64,000 nt of DNA. Source: Elizabethkingia sp. YR214. GTDB taxonomy: Bacteria; Bacteroidota; Bacteroidia; Flavobacteriales; Weeksellaceae. Under the pieces are notes generated by a model. The model was not told where the DNA came from. It saw nothing but the letters and a program-made list of their open reading frames with translations, and ran no database searches. Below are positions 43,031 to 52,197 of this stretch, in pieces. Numbering within the stretch: the stretch's first letter is position 1; each line of letters starts with the position of its first letter. The translations under genes and the position numbers were made by a program. Location of the stretch: positions 434,001-498,000 of the forward strand of contig NZ_QBUH01000002.1 of the NCBI RefSeq assembly GCF_003058195.1, written 5' to 3'.

Positions 43031-43729
43031 ATGAACATACTCTTAGCGTCCACATCTACATTATTTGGCGGACAATATTTAGAATACATTCGAGAAGAAA
43101 TTATAACACTATTCAACGGAGCAGACGAAATTATCTTTGTACCATTCGCACGTCCGGGAGGTATTTCTCATGATGAATATACAGATAAAGCAAGAAGTTT
43201 TTTTTCTACAATTAATATAAAGGTAAAAGGATTGCATGAATTCGATAATCCTGTAGAAGCATTAAACCAAGCTAAAGGCTACTTTACGGGCGGAGGTAAC
43301 ACATTCCTTTTGGTAAAGACCTTGCACGAACAGGGATTACTTTCTGTACTGAAACAAAACGTAGAAAGTGGCAAACCTTATATGGGCGCCAGTGCCGGAT
43401 CTAATATCGGAGGTCTTAATATGAGAACGACCAATGATATGCCTATTGTATATCCACCAAGTTTTGAATGTATGGGATTGGTGCCTTTTAACCTGAATCC
43501 GCATTATCTTGATCCTAATCCGGAATTACATCATAATGGAGAAACCAGAGAAACCCGTATTCTTGAATTCTTAACACAGAATGATACTCCGGTTGTGGGA
43601 TTGCGTGAAGGAAACTGGATCCGAAGAATTGGTGATAAAATAACAACCGAAGGTTCCGAATTAACCAGAATTTTTGAAAAAGGTAAAGAACCTTATGAAA
43701 TAGAAGCAGGGAGCGAACTGAGATTTTAA
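43031..43729 (+). CDS. pepE: dipeptidase E, S51 family
   Basis: A 232-residue cytosolic serine peptidase that cleaves dipeptides with N-terminal aspartate. The nucleophile Ser121 lies in MGASAGSNIGG (Ser120 in E. coli PepE, 229 residues). The family-conserved NPHYLDP and FTGGGNTF loops are present. The start at 43031 is chosen because the -7 box sits at 43001-43008 and the family begins MxxLLxSxS. The gene is divergent from the transaldolase-like gene and ends at a shared terminator. Confidence 0.94.
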   Translation: MNILLASTSTLFGGQYLEYIREEIITLFNGADEIIFVPFARPGGISHDEYTDKARSFFSTINIKVKGLHEFDNPVEALNQAKGYFTGGGNTFLLVKTLHEQGLLSVLKQNVESGKPYMGASAGSNIGGLNMRTTNDMPIVYPPSFECMGLVPFNLNPHYLDPNPELHHNGETRETRILEFLTQNDTPVVGLREGNWIRRIGDKITTEGSELTRIFEKGKEPYEIEAGSELRF

Positions 43730-43736
43730 AATAAAA

Positions 43737-43769
43737 AAAAAGAGACTGAATTAATCAGTCTCTTTTTTA
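43737..43769. terminator. bidirectional terminator
   Basis: A 13-bp stem (AAAAAGAGACTGA with TCAGTCTCTTTTT, 5-base loop) between pepE and the convergent thioesterase gene. Confidence 0.92.
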
Positions 43770-43777
43770 TTCTATAA

Positions 43778-44182
43778 CTAAAAATGTTTATCCATAAGTT
43801 CCATTAACCAGTCTGGACACTTGACAACTTTATTTTTTTCGGCATCCAAAAAGAAAAGGGTAGTGGATGCTTCTGTTAGTTTTTCACCCTCTTCATTATA
43901 TATTTCATAATCGAAAATGATCCGAACTCTCGGACGCTCTTTTACCTTCACTTCAATCCTAAGTTCCTGATCATAAAGAGCTGGCTTCAGATATTTAATA
44001 TTATACTCCGAAACCGGAAGCCAAATTCCACGTTTTTCAATCTCATCATATGACATTCCAATACCCCGAAAAAGTTCTACACGAGCCACCTCAAAATAGG
44101 TTGCGTAGTTACCATAGTATACATATTTCATGGGGTCAGTTTCAGCGTATCTAACTCTTAATGTGCAAGTTGTACTAATCAT
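43778..44182 (-). CDS. acyl-CoA thioesterase, hotdog fold (YbgC/FadM type)
   Basis: A 134-residue hotdog-fold thioesterase of the 4-hydroxybenzoyl-CoA thioesterase family. The active-site segment RYAETDPMKYVYYGNYATYFEVARVE carries the catalytic Asp (residue 16) and the family's hairpin-helix. It probably hydrolyses short or medium acyl-CoA, or clears misacylated carriers. It is divergent from dnaA across a 128-base region. Confidence 0.92.
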   Translation of the reverse strand: MISTTCTLRVRYAETDPMKYVYYGNYATYFEVARVELFRGIGMSYDEIEKRGIWLPVSEYNIKYLKPALYDQELRIEVKVKERPRVRIIFDYEIYNEEGEKLTEASTTLFFLDAEKNKVVKCPDWLMELMDKHF

Positions 44183-44310
44183 TTTAAGTCTTTATCTATA
44201 CTTACAAATATATTTTTTAATAAGCAAGAGTCAAATATTTTTTTTTACTAATTTTAATTTTCATATTTGTCATCCTGTTATTTTCAAGACGCAAAAACTA
44301 CTATCTTTCT

Positions 44311-45765
44311 ATGGAGCAGAACATTACTTTGATTTGGGACAATTGCCTCAGCTTTATGAGGGATAATCTCAATTCTATTGAGGAAAAAGAAGGTGTTAAT
44401 AAATTAGACGACTCCTTCGATTTACTCTTTTCAAAAGTAAAGCCTGTTTCTTTATTAGAAAAGAACCTTACTTTACAGGTTCCAAGTGATTTCTATCGTG
44501 AATATATTGAAGATAATTACCTATCTCTTCTTTCAGCAGCTTTAAAGAAAAACATCGGTAAAGGTGTAAAGCTTTGGTATTCTGTAATGGAGAACAAACC
44601 GGTAGGGAAAGTTCCACCAGTAACTATACAGATGAAAGGTCAGTCTATACAGACACCAAGACCTCAGGAAGTAAGAAATCCTGCTTACGCTCAGAATGTA
44701 GTAAATCCATTTGTGGTTCCGGGAATTAAAAAAGTTAATATAGACAGCCAGCTGAATCCTTCATTATCTTTTGATAACTTTATAGAAGGAGAAAGCAATA
44801 AATTCGCTTCTACAGTAGCAAGAACTATTGCTAAGAGACCAGGAGCAACGTCCTTTAACCCATTATTCCTTCACGGAGGTGTTGGGGTAGGAAAAACCCA
44901 CATTGCACATGCAATCGGATTGGAGGTTAAAAATCTTTATCCGGAAAAAGTGGTACTATATGTATCTTCCGAAAAGTTTATTCAGCAGTTCGTATCTGCA
45001 GCGAAAGCTCAGAACAAAACAGACTTTGCCAACTTCTATCAGATGATAGATGTATGGATTATCGACGATGTTCAGTTCTTATCTAGCAAAGTTGCAACAC
45101 AGGATATGTTCTTCCATATTTTCGATCATCTTCACCAAAATGGTAAGCAGATTATCCTGACTTCGGATAAGGCACCTGCTGACATTCAGGATATTCAGGA
45201 AAGAATTGTTTCCCGATTCAAGTGGGGATTATCTGCAGAAATAAAATCACCGGATTATGATACCAGAAAGAAAATCGTTGTAAACAAATTACACCGTGAT
45301 GGTATTGTACTGGACAATGAGCTTATAGATTACCTTGCAACAGAAGTTAACTCTAATGTGAGAGAACTTATTGGTATTATCAATTCAGTTATAGCACACT
45401 CTATGATTGTTAAGTCTGAACTTACAATCGGATTGTTGAAAGATACAATTAGTAAGATTGCTGCTAATCAGAAAAAGACAATAAATATCGCTTATATTCA
45501 GGATGTAGTTTGTAAATACTTTGGTCTTCAAAAAGACAGACTACTATCCAAAACCAGAAAACGTGAGGTAGCATTACCTCGTCAGCTGGCTATGTATTTT
45601 GCTAAAGAATACACCAATGCTACTTTTACAAAAATCGGTGAAGAGATGGGTGGTAAAGACCATTCAACAGTAATGTATGCATGTGATACAATCCGTGACG
45701 TTGCAAAAGTGGACAAGGAAATGAAGAAATTCATTAAAGAAATTAAGGACAAGATATTTGAATAA
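44311..45765 (+). CDS. dnaA: chromosomal replication initiator protein DnaA
   Basis: A 484-residue AAA+ initiator. Domain I (residues 1-90) binds helicase partners, and a short proline-rich linker follows. The Walker A site HGGVGVGKTH is at 188-197, Walker B VWIIDDVQF near 250, and a sensor region RIVSRFKWGLSAEI follows. The C-terminal domain IV contains the DnaA signature GGKDHSTVMYACDTI that contacts DnaA boxes. The start at 44311 gives the usual MEQN-type beginning. No cluster of DnaA boxes is evident around it, so the replication origin is not placed here. Confidence 0.98.
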   Translation: MEQNITLIWDNCLSFMRDNLNSIEEKEGVNKLDDSFDLLFSKVKPVSLLEKNLTLQVPSDFYREYIEDNYLSLLSAALKKNIGKGVKLWYSVMENKPVGKVPPVTIQMKGQSIQTPRPQEVRNPAYAQNVVNPFVVPGIKKVNIDSQLNPSLSFDNFIEGESNKFASTVARTIAKRPGATSFNPLFLHGGVGVGKTHIAHAIGLEVKNLYPEKVVLYVSSEKFIQQFVSAAKAQNKTDFANFYQMIDVWIIDDVQFLSSKVATQDMFFHIFDHLHQNGKQIILTSDKAPADIQDIQERIVSRFKWGLSAEIKSPDYDTRKKIVVNKLHRDGIVLDNELIDYLATEVNSNVRELIGIINSVIAHSMIVKSELTIGLLKDTISKIAANQKKTINIAYIQDVVCKYFGLQKDRLLSKTRKREVALPRQLAMYFAKEYTNATFTKIGEEMGGKDHSTVMYACDTIRDVAKVDKEMKKFIKEIKDKIFE

Positions 45766-45829
45766 TAGCTATTAACTGACAGTTTGCTTTTATGGTAAAC
45801 TGTATATTTCTTCTGTAAATTATACTAGC

Positions 45830-46279
45830 ATGAAAATTTTAATGGTCTGCTTGGGAAATATTTGCCGGTCTCCTTTAGCTGAAGGAATTCTGAAATCTAA
45901 ACTTCCGGATCATTATATAGTAGACAGCGCCGGGACAATATCTATGCATGAAGGCAGTCATCCTGATAAACGCTCTATTAAAGCTGCAGCACTACACAAT
46001 ATAGATATTTCCAAACAACGCTCCCGTCCCATTCAGCCCAAAGATTTAGAGTCTTTTGACAGAATATACTGTATGGATCGTAATAACCTGAAAGACGTAT
46101 CTTCCATAGCTAAAAATGGAGAGCAAAAGCAAAAAATATCTTTGATACTCGGTGTTCTTAATGATAAGAACACCACAGAAGTTCCCGATCCATATTGGGG
46201 AAATCAACAGGATTTTGAAGATATATTCCAATTACTGAACAAAGCCTGTGATATTATAAAATCTCAACTCTCAGAATAA
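45830..46279 (+). CDS. low-molecular-weight protein tyrosine phosphatase
   Basis: A 149-residue phosphatase of the arsenate-reductase-like fold. The phosphate loop C-x5-R is VCLGNICRS (Cys7 nucleophile, Arg13) at the very N-terminus, and the general acid Asp lies in VPDPYWG near residue 121. Such enzymes dephosphorylate tyrosine kinases of polysaccharide export, but no such locus is present here. It is followed after 11 bases by the RsmI-like gene, so a two-gene operon is likely. Confidence 0.95.
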   Translation: MKILMVCLGNICRSPLAEGILKSKLPDHYIVDSAGTISMHEGSHPDKRSIKAAALHNIDISKQRSRPIQPKDLESFDRIYCMDRNNLKDVSSIAKNGEQKQKISLILGVLNDKNTTEVPDPYWGNQQDFEDIFQLLNKACDIIKSQLSE

Positions 46280-46290
46280 AAACAGAACCA

Positions 46291-46989
46291 ATGCTTTTCT
46301 TATTACCTGCATATCTTTCAGAAAATACACCCGTAGAACATTTTGGCTCAGCAATCAAAGAATATATCTTGCAGACAGATTATTTCTTTGTAGAAAATGA
46401 AAAGACAGCCCGTAAGGTCATTAAATTCTTTACTCCTGAAAAAAAACAGTCTGACTTAAAATTGTTTTTACTCGATAAATATTCTGAAACTGCAGACCTA
46501 AAGGAAGCCCAGGAACTTATGAAAAAAGGACAGGACTTTTGTCTGCTGTCTGAAGCTGGATTGCCTTGCATTGCAGATCCCGGAAATATAATGGTAGCAT
46601 GGGCGCACCGTAATAACATAAAAGTAGTTCCGGTTAACGGACCAAGTTCTATTATATTGGCCCTAATTTCCAGTGGATTCAACGGACAGCAATTTACTTT
46701 CCATGGTTATTTGCCTATAGATAGAGGAGAGAAAAGAAAACAGATTCTTCATTTGGAGTCACTTGTTCAGAAGACGGGTTATACTCAGATTTTCATGGAA
46801 ACTCCGTATCGTAACAATCAGTTGCTGGAGGAACTTACCAAAACACTAAATGGTAAAACACTACTTTCCGTAGCTGCTAATATCAATGACCCGGAAGGAG
46901 AATTTATTAAAACCCAGTCTATTAATGATTGGAAAAACTATAAAACCGATCTGCACAAGATTCCTGCTATTTTTGTTTTAGGAAAATAG
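46291..46989 (+). CDS. RsmI-like tetrapyrrole methylase family protein
   Basis: A 232-residue SAM-dependent methyltransferase of the tetrapyrrole-methylase superfamily, nearest to RsmI, which makes the 2'-O-methyl of 16S rRNA C1402. The core motif is LLSEAGLPCIADPG where RsmI usually has SDAGTPxISDPG, and VPVNGPSSIILALISSGF and ETPYRNNQLLEEL are well kept. The N-terminus lacks the usual GNLGD-type loop, having LLPAYLSENTP instead. It may be the divergent Bacteroidota paralogue rather than RsmI itself. It is cotranscribed with the phosphatase gene. Confidence 0.85.
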   Translation: MLFLLPAYLSENTPVEHFGSAIKEYILQTDYFFVENEKTARKVIKFFTPEKKQSDLKLFLLDKYSETADLKEAQELMKKGQDFCLLSEAGLPCIADPGNIMVAWAHRNNIKVVPVNGPSSIILALISSGFNGQQFTFHGYLPIDRGEKRKQILHLESLVQKTGYTQIFMETPYRNNQLLEELTKTLNGKTLLSVAANINDPEGEFIKTQSINDWKNYKTDLHKIPAIFVLGK

Positions 46990-47039
46990 GCCGTTTCAGC
47001 TAAACTTTTTTTACCTTTAATGCATTGAATTTTCTGTGT

Positions 47040-48164
47040 ATGAAGGCATTTTTATCATGGCCGTTTTATCTAAAACTGGCTTCAGTACTTATTAGCATAA
47101 TGATCTTGGGCTACCTGGCTATTCAGGGACAAGATTTAATCATTCCGATGATTATGGGATTATTATTTGCAATATTACTTGTACCTGTATGCAACTTTCT
47201 GGAAAAAAAATTACGATTTAACCGTTCTATATCTGCAATTGTAGTAAGTGTATTAGGATTGGCCCTAATAGGACTTATACTATATCTTATAGGGATACAA
47301 ACTACTAGTTTTTCAGAAGACTGGCCAGCTTTTCAAAAACAGATTACTGCAGCTTTTGATAGTATTCAGGATTGGGTTGCCCACAAATTCGGAGTGCAAA
47401 AGCATAAACAACTTACTTATATCAATGACCTTGCACAAAAATCATTAAGTACGGGAACAGTTATTGTCGAAAAAATGCTGAAGTCAATCACTTATATTCT
47501 GATGCTGATTGGTCTTACATTTCTGTTTACATTATTTATTCTGATATATCGGAGACAACTGGTTCGCTTTATCATTATGTGTTTTGCAGATAAGCACAAA
47601 GCTGTAGTGATGGATGTTGTAAACAGTATTCAGTATATGGTAAAAAAATACCTGATAGGCCTTATTATACAAATGGTTCTGGTAACCATATTGTCTTTTA
47701 TAGCTTATACTATTATTGGAATAAAGTATAATTTCCTTTTGGCTATTATCACGGGAATATTCAATGTATTACCATATCTGGGAATTTTAATAGCTACTGT
47801 ATTAGGTGTTTTTGTAACCTTCGCAACTTCCTCAGCAGCCAATGTATTATGGGTTTTAATAGGTATGGTTGCTGTACATGCTGTGGATGGCAATATTATC
47901 ATGCCTAAAATTGTAGGATCACAGGTTAAACTAAATTCACTGATTGTAATTATTGGACTTATAGTAGGGGAAAGTATATGGGGCGTTATGGGAATGTTCC
48001 TTACAATTCCAATTATGGCCATTGCAAAAATTATTTTCGACAGGGTGGAAGACCTTAAACCATGGGGTTATCTGATGGGGGATGACGACGATGAAAAAGG
48101 ATACGGAAAAGGAGAACTCTTGCCAATTGAAGATGACGAAACTGAAATGGAAATAGAAAAATAA
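47040..48164 (+). CDS. AI-2E family transporter
   Basis: A 374-residue inner-membrane protein with about eight helices of the AI-2E (PerM/TqsA) family. The first pair of helices (residues 8-50), a soluble middle part (WPAFQKQITAAFDSI...) and the conserved GIFNVLPYLGILIATVLGV and VHAVDGNIIMPKIVGSQVKLNSL are typical. The start is set at the ATG at 47040; the longer frame would need a TTG. The C-terminus is acidic. Members export diverse small molecules or ions, so quorum-signal transport should not be assumed. Confidence 0.92.
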   Translation: MKAFLSWPFYLKLASVLISIMILGYLAIQGQDLIIPMIMGLLFAILLVPVCNFLEKKLRFNRSISAIVVSVLGLALIGLILYLIGIQTTSFSEDWPAFQKQITAAFDSIQDWVAHKFGVQKHKQLTYINDLAQKSLSTGTVIVEKMLKSITYILMLIGLTFLFTLFILIYRRQLVRFIIMCFADKHKAVVMDVVNSIQYMVKKYLIGLIIQMVLVTILSFIAYTIIGIKYNFLLAIITGIFNVLPYLGILIATVLGVFVTFATSSAANVLWVLIGMVAVHAVDGNIIMPKIVGSQVKLNSLIVIIGLIVGESIWGVMGMFLTIPIMAIAKIIFDRVEDLKPWGYLMGDDDDEKGYGKGELLPIEDDETEMEIEK

Positions 48165-48175
48165 ATAAAACCTCT

Positions 48176-48748
48176 ATGTATAACAAATCTGTTATATACC
48201 TATTCTTTATGCTTTTGGGCGGGTTTGTCCATAGCCAGCAGAAAACAGTAATTCATCAAATTGCAAAAGGTGATCTTAATAAGGATGGAATTACTGATTT
48301 GGCTATTGTAAAGGCTGGAAAGAATGGAGATATAACCAATTACATTCTCGAGATTTACTTTCTGGATAAAGAAGGTAACAAAAAGCTGATCGTAAATGCA
48401 GAAAAAGCCATTGAAGCTTCGCAGCACGGAACCGGAGATAATCTTGAAAATGTTGAGATTGTAAAGGGAACTGTTCATATTAATTATAGCTTCCTTAGAG
48501 GTCAATCCAAGCATATTTTCAGGTATCAGAATAACGGATTCGAATTAATTGGTTTTAGTTATGGTATATCCGACGGACAAGGACATCTTACAGATGTAGA
48601 GTTCAATCTTTCTACCGGCAGATATATTAGTAAATTATCTAATTACGAAACCGGAGAAACAGAAAGTAAAGAGGATAAAATTGTTAAAATAAGACCTCTC
48701 CCTAATCTTAGAAATTTTGAGCCTTACAGAAGCAAATACTTTTATTAG
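48176..48748 (+). CDS. exported protein with calcium-loop-like motif
   Basis: A 190-residue protein with a signal peptide (1-20, VHSQ). Just after it, GDLNKDGITDLAIVKAG has the D-x-N-x-D-G-x-x-D pattern of an EF-hand-like or FG-GAP-type calcium loop. The rest is beta-rich (YILEIYFLDKEGNKKLIV, VHINYSFLRGQSKHIFRYQNNGFELIGF). It follows the AI-2E-family gene by 11 bases, so it is likely cotranscribed. I do not recognise a named family; surface or periplasmic location is inferred. Confidence 0.75.
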   Translation: MYNKSVIYLFFMLLGGFVHSQQKTVIHQIAKGDLNKDGITDLAIVKAGKNGDITNYILEIYFLDKEGNKKLIVNAEKAIEASQHGTGDNLENVEIVKGTVHINYSFLRGQSKHIFRYQNNGFELIGFSYGISDGQGHLTDVEFNLSTGRYISKLSNYETGETESKEDKIVKIRPLPNLRNFEPYRSKYFY

Positions 48749-49074
48749 TATCCTCATATTTGGATATCATATTTAAAAGCTATAACTTAGTCTCTGATAT
48801 TGAAGAATATTGAAATGAACTTTTCTAATCAACTTCAGAGTTGTTTTGGTATTGTAATTCTTACATACCTTCACGACGATAAATTCTTACAAAACTCTAA
48901 GGAGTTTATTCATTAATCCCTGCCGAAGTTCGGAGCAGGGCTATCTCTTTATTTTTATAATTCAATTCTATTTTGGTGTATTTCTACATCGGATAAATTA
49001 CAGCATATAATTTATCCGGATTCCGGGCTATAAAAAGTATGCACCACCAATCAAACCTATTAATTTTAAGAAAA
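48749..49074. other. intergenic region with three hairpins
   Basis: No gene. AAACTC/GAGTTT pairs at 48892-48907. An imperfect CCCTGCCG...CGG-AG-CAGGG hairpin lies at 48918-48940. CGGATAAATTA pairs with TAATTTATCCG at 48990-49018. None is followed at once by a T tract. A small RNA or a structured leader for the Gre-like gene is possible. Confidence 0.35.
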
Positions 49075-49455
49075 ATGTCAGAACATATTATTGTAACAAC
49101 CGGAATTTATGATGTAATCAAAGATCAGCTAAGAAGAAAAAGAGTAACACCAGAACAGGAGATAAGATTAGCAAATGAGCTTAAAACTGCTAAACAGGTG
49201 CTTAGAAGAGATCTTCCAAAAGAAGTTGTAACCGTTAACAGAAGAGTTGTTATAAAGGATCATACTGCTGATACAGAAAAAGAATACATTTTTGTGCCCT
49301 CTACAAAAGCAAAGCCACAGAAGAATAAATATTCCATACTTTCGGATATAGCATTGGCAACAGTAGGCTACAAGGTAGGAGATGTTATAGAATGGCCATT
49401 TGTAGATGGTGAACGAAAAATAGAAATATTGAAAGTAGAACCTTTCGAGAACTAA
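49075..49455 (+). CDS. GreA/GreB-family (Rnk-like) RNA polymerase-binding protein
   Basis: A 126-residue protein whose C-terminal half matches the FKBP-like GreA/GreB C-terminal domain (YSILSDIALATVGYKVGDVIEWP, then a final KIEILKVEP). The N-terminal part is one short helical segment (EQEIRLANELKTAKQVLRRDL), much shorter than the GreA coiled coil, so it resembles Rnk. It probably binds RNA polymerase near the secondary channel without full transcript-cleavage activity. The start is placed at 49075 (MSEHIIVTTG), as the longer frame begins in the structured intergenic region. Confidence 0.85.
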   Translation: MSEHIIVTTGIYDVIKDQLRRKRVTPEQEIRLANELKTAKQVLRRDLPKEVVTVNRRVVIKDHTADTEKEYIFVPSTKAKPQKNKYSILSDIALATVGYKVGDVIEWPFVDGERKIEILKVEPFEN

Positions 49456-49511
49456 AATAGTCTGATTTTAAGATAAATAAATTGCTTAATCCAAGTCAAT
49501 TTTAAATAAAT

Positions 49512-49534
49512 AAGGCTGGCAAATTGCCAGCCTT
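49512..49534. terminator. bidirectional terminator
   Basis: AAGGCTGGC pairs with GCCAGCCTT across AAATT. T-rich sequence follows on each strand. Shared by the Gre-like gene and prfC. Confidence 0.85.
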
Positions 49535-49539
49535 TATAA

Positions 49540-51138
49540 TTAATCCTCATTTCTAAATTCACTGATAAAGTGAAGTTTGATATTTGGGAATTTTTCCTGA
49601 TTCATTGTAATAGTAAATGAAGAATCGGCTAAGAATACCAACTGATCATATTTGTCTCTGGCTAAGAAACGTTGTCTTAGTCTTGCGAATTCTTTAAACT
49701 CTTCAGACTTCTCATCAGCTTCTACCCAACAAGCTTTGTGAATGTTAATGGGCTCATAAGAACATTTTGCTCCATATTCATGCTCCAAACGGTACTGAAT
49801 AACTTCATACTGTAATGCACCTACGGTACCAATAATCTTACGCCCGTTCATTTCCATTGTAAATAACTGTGCAACACCTTCATCCATTAGCTGGTCTATA
49901 CCTTTTGCTAGCTGCTTTGCTTTCAACGGATCATCATTGTTAATGAAACGGAAATGTTCCGGCGAGAAAGAAGGAATACCACGGAAGCTCATTACTTCTC
50001 CGGCTGTCAGTGTATCTCCGATACGGAAGTTTCCGGTATCGTGCAGACCAACAATATCTCCAGGGAAACTCTCGTCTACAATCTCTTTTTTATCTGCAAA
50101 AAATGCATTCGGAGATGCAAATTTCATTTTTTTATTTTCTCTTACCAGCAGGTAATTTTCGTTTCTTTTGAAAGTTCCCGATACAATCTTTACGAAAGCA
50201 AGCCTGTCACGGTGCTTAGGATCCATATTAGCGTGAATTTTGAATACGAAACCACTGAATTTTGCTTCTTCAGGTTCTACAAGTCTTTTATCACTTTCTT
50301 TAGGTTGCGGCATTGGAGCAATTTCGATAAACGCATCCAAAAGTTCTCTTACTCCAAAGTTATTCAATGCAGAACCAAAGAATACTGGCTGAAGATCTCC
50401 TTTCATATATGCTTCACGATCGAATTCAGGATATACAGAAGTAGTTAATTCAATTTCTTCACGAAGTGCACTAGCAGCTTTCTCACCAACTAATTCATCT
50501 ACTGTCGGATCATTAACATCTTCAATCTTAATGGCTTCACCTACTTTTTGTTTTTTATCCTCTAAGAATAACTGGATATTATTCTCCCAGATATTGTAAA
50601 TTCCCTGGAATTCAGCACCCATACCAATTGGCCATGAAAGTGGTGTTACGTGAAGTCCTAATTTTTGTTCCACTTCATCCAGCAAATCGAAAGCATCTTT
50701 ACCTTCACGGTCCAATTTATTAATAAAAACCAGCATCGGGATATTACGCATACGACAAACCTTAACTAGTTTCTCAGTTTGTTCCTCAACCCCTTTAGCA
50801 ACGTCTATTACTACAATTACACTATCTACTGCAGTAAGTGTACGATACGTATCTTCAGCAAAATCCTTGTGCCCGGGTGTATCAAGAATATTAATCTTGT
50901 GATCTTTATATTCAAATGCCAGAACAGAAGTCGCAACGGAAATACCTCTCTGACGTTCAATTTCCATAAAGTCAGAAGTAGCCCCTTTTTTAATTTTATT
51001 GCTTTTTACAGCTCCTGCTTCCTGGATAGCACCACCAAAAAGTAAGAGTTTTTCAGTCAATGTTGTTTTCCCCGCATCGGGGTGGGAGATAATCCCGAAG
51101 GTTTTACGTTTTTGTATTTCTTGTAGTAAGTTCGACAT
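49540..51138 (-). CDS. prfC: peptide chain release factor 3
   Basis: A 532-residue translational GTPase that recycles release factors 1 and 2. The P-loop ISHPDAGKTTLTEKLL is near residue 18, the switch I region RQRGISVATSV near 62, DTPGHKDFAEDTYR near 86 and NKLDREGKDAFDLLDE near 140. The EF-G-like remainder is full length (E. coli 529). The start at 51138 (MSNLLQEIQKRKTFGI) fits the family; the longer frame would need a TTG just upstream. No clear -7 box is seen. Confidence 0.97.
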   Translation of the reverse strand: MSNLLQEIQKRKTFGIISHPDAGKTTLTEKLLLFGGAIQEAGAVKSNKIKKGATSDFMEIERQRGISVATSVLAFEYKDHKINILDTPGHKDFAEDTYRTLTAVDSVIVVIDVAKGVEEQTEKLVKVCRMRNIPMLVFINKLDREGKDAFDLLDEVEQKLGLHVTPLSWPIGMGAEFQGIYNIWENNIQLFLEDKKQKVGEAIKIEDVNDPTVDELVGEKAASALREEIELTTSVYPEFDREAYMKGDLQPVFFGSALNNFGVRELLDAFIEIAPMPQPKESDKRLVEPEEAKFSGFVFKIHANMDPKHRDRLAFVKIVSGTFKRNENYLLVRENKKMKFASPNAFFADKKEIVDESFPGDIVGLHDTGNFRIGDTLTAGEVMSFRGIPSFSPEHFRFINNDDPLKAKQLAKGIDQLMDEGVAQLFTMEMNGRKIIGTVGALQYEVIQYRLEHEYGAKCSYEPINIHKACWVEADEKSEEFKEFARLRQRFLARDKYDQLVFLADSSFTITMNQEKFPNIKLHFISEFRNED

Positions 51139-51336
51139 ATTGAATTTTAATGAGTGCAAAAATCGGGAATTTTTACGAGCAAATCAAATGATCTTGTTAT
51201 ATTATAAAACTTACTATTATAAATAGTAGTGCTATAATCCTATTTATAATAAAATCAGATATAAGATAATCACAATAACTCTGCACTTCTCTGATAAATA
51301 AAGGCAGGTACATTAGCAAAAAAGAAGTGCAAACAT

Positions 51337-51344
51337 TATCTTTG
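51337..51344 (+). promoter_or_regulatory. CPBP protease promoter -7 box
   Basis: TATCTTTG, an exact -7 consensus, 17 bases before the ATG at 51362. Confidence 0.72.
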
Positions 51345-51361
51345 TTGTTCAAATCATTTTA

Positions 51362-52192
51362 ATGGATAAAGATTTACATCCCGGAAGAAATTATCTATTT
51401 GGCTGGAAAGAAGCTATACTTTTAGCAGTTACATTTCTCTTTATACAGTTTTTACTGGCAGGCTGGTCGGCCTTCGAAATGTTTATACTTCATAATGATC
51501 TGGCTTATAAAGATTACTTTATTATCATTTCTTATGTCCTAACTTTTACAGGATGTATATTTGCATTCGATCAGTTTATTGTAAAACCTACAGGCAGCAG
51601 GCTTAGTTTTAATATGCGTACTTCGCCTTTTTCCACCTATCTGCTTGTATTTCCATTAATGATAGGCGGAATATTTATTGCCGAATATACTTCCGGATTA
51701 CTTCCTACAACAGGAGATTTTTTTGGACCTTGGTATGAACAAGTAACCAGTCTTTTTGCAAGAATGTCTCTGGATCCGTTTACAATGATTTTAATGACCA
51801 GTTTTTTCGCTCCGATACTCGAAGAAATACTTTTCAGAGGTATTATACAGAAAGGACTAATTAATAAAGGTGTTTCCCCGACTAAAGCCATTATTATCTC
51901 AGCTATAGTTTTTGGAGTTGTTCACGGAAACCCTTGGCAGTTTATGGGAGCAGCAATTTTGGGTAGTGTAATGGGACTGGTTTATTATAAAACCAAAACA
52001 TTATTACTCCCAATTCTTTTACATGCCTTTAACAATCTGATATCGTCACTGCTTGTCATTTATACCAAACAGGAATCCTATTCCGAATTTTTCGGAGTTT
52101 CTGAATCCTATTTATTATTAATTGGTATAGTTCTGACAGCTATTTTTGGCTACTTATTTATTTATAAAAATAAAATTCATTATAACGATTAA
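51362..52192 (+). CDS. CPBP family intramembrane glutamic protease
   Basis: A 276-residue protein with about eight helices and the three motifs of the CPBP (CAAX protease and bacteriocin-processing; Abi) family. These are EEILFRGIIQKGL (EE-x3-R), FGVVHGNPWQFMGAAILGSVMGLVYYKT, and LLPILLHAFNNLISS. The conserved Glu pair and His residues form the active site. It is expected to cut peptides within the membrane; the target is unknown. It is followed after 5 bases by rdgB and may share its transcript. Confidence 0.93.
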   Translation: MDKDLHPGRNYLFGWKEAILLAVTFLFIQFLLAGWSAFEMFILHNDLAYKDYFIIISYVLTFTGCIFAFDQFIVKPTGSRLSFNMRTSPFSTYLLVFPLMIGGIFIAEYTSGLLPTTGDFFGPWYEQVTSLFARMSLDPFTMILMTSFFAPILEEILFRGIIQKGLINKGVSPTKAIIISAIVFGVVHGNPWQFMGAAILGSVMGLVYYKTKTLLLPILLHAFNNLISSLLVIYTKQESYSEFFGVSESYLLLIGIVLTAIFGYLFIYKNKIHYND

Positions 52193-52197
52193 CGAAG

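Noticed and set aside
43788-44310. Possible replication origin near dnaA
   Set aside because: Only isolated near-matches to a DnaA box (TTATCCATA at 43788, TTATCTATA at 44192) are seen, the first inside a coding region. There is no cluster and no adjoining AT-rich unwinding element clearly distinct from the background.
44130-44366. Frame spanning the thioesterase/dnaA intergenic region
   Set aside because: It is out of frame with dnaA, covers its start and has no family resemblance.
49954-50448. Long plus-strand frame inside prfC
   Set aside because: It is antisense to a full-length release factor gene, rich in Cys/Phe/Ile as expected from a reversed coding strand, with no recognisable domain.
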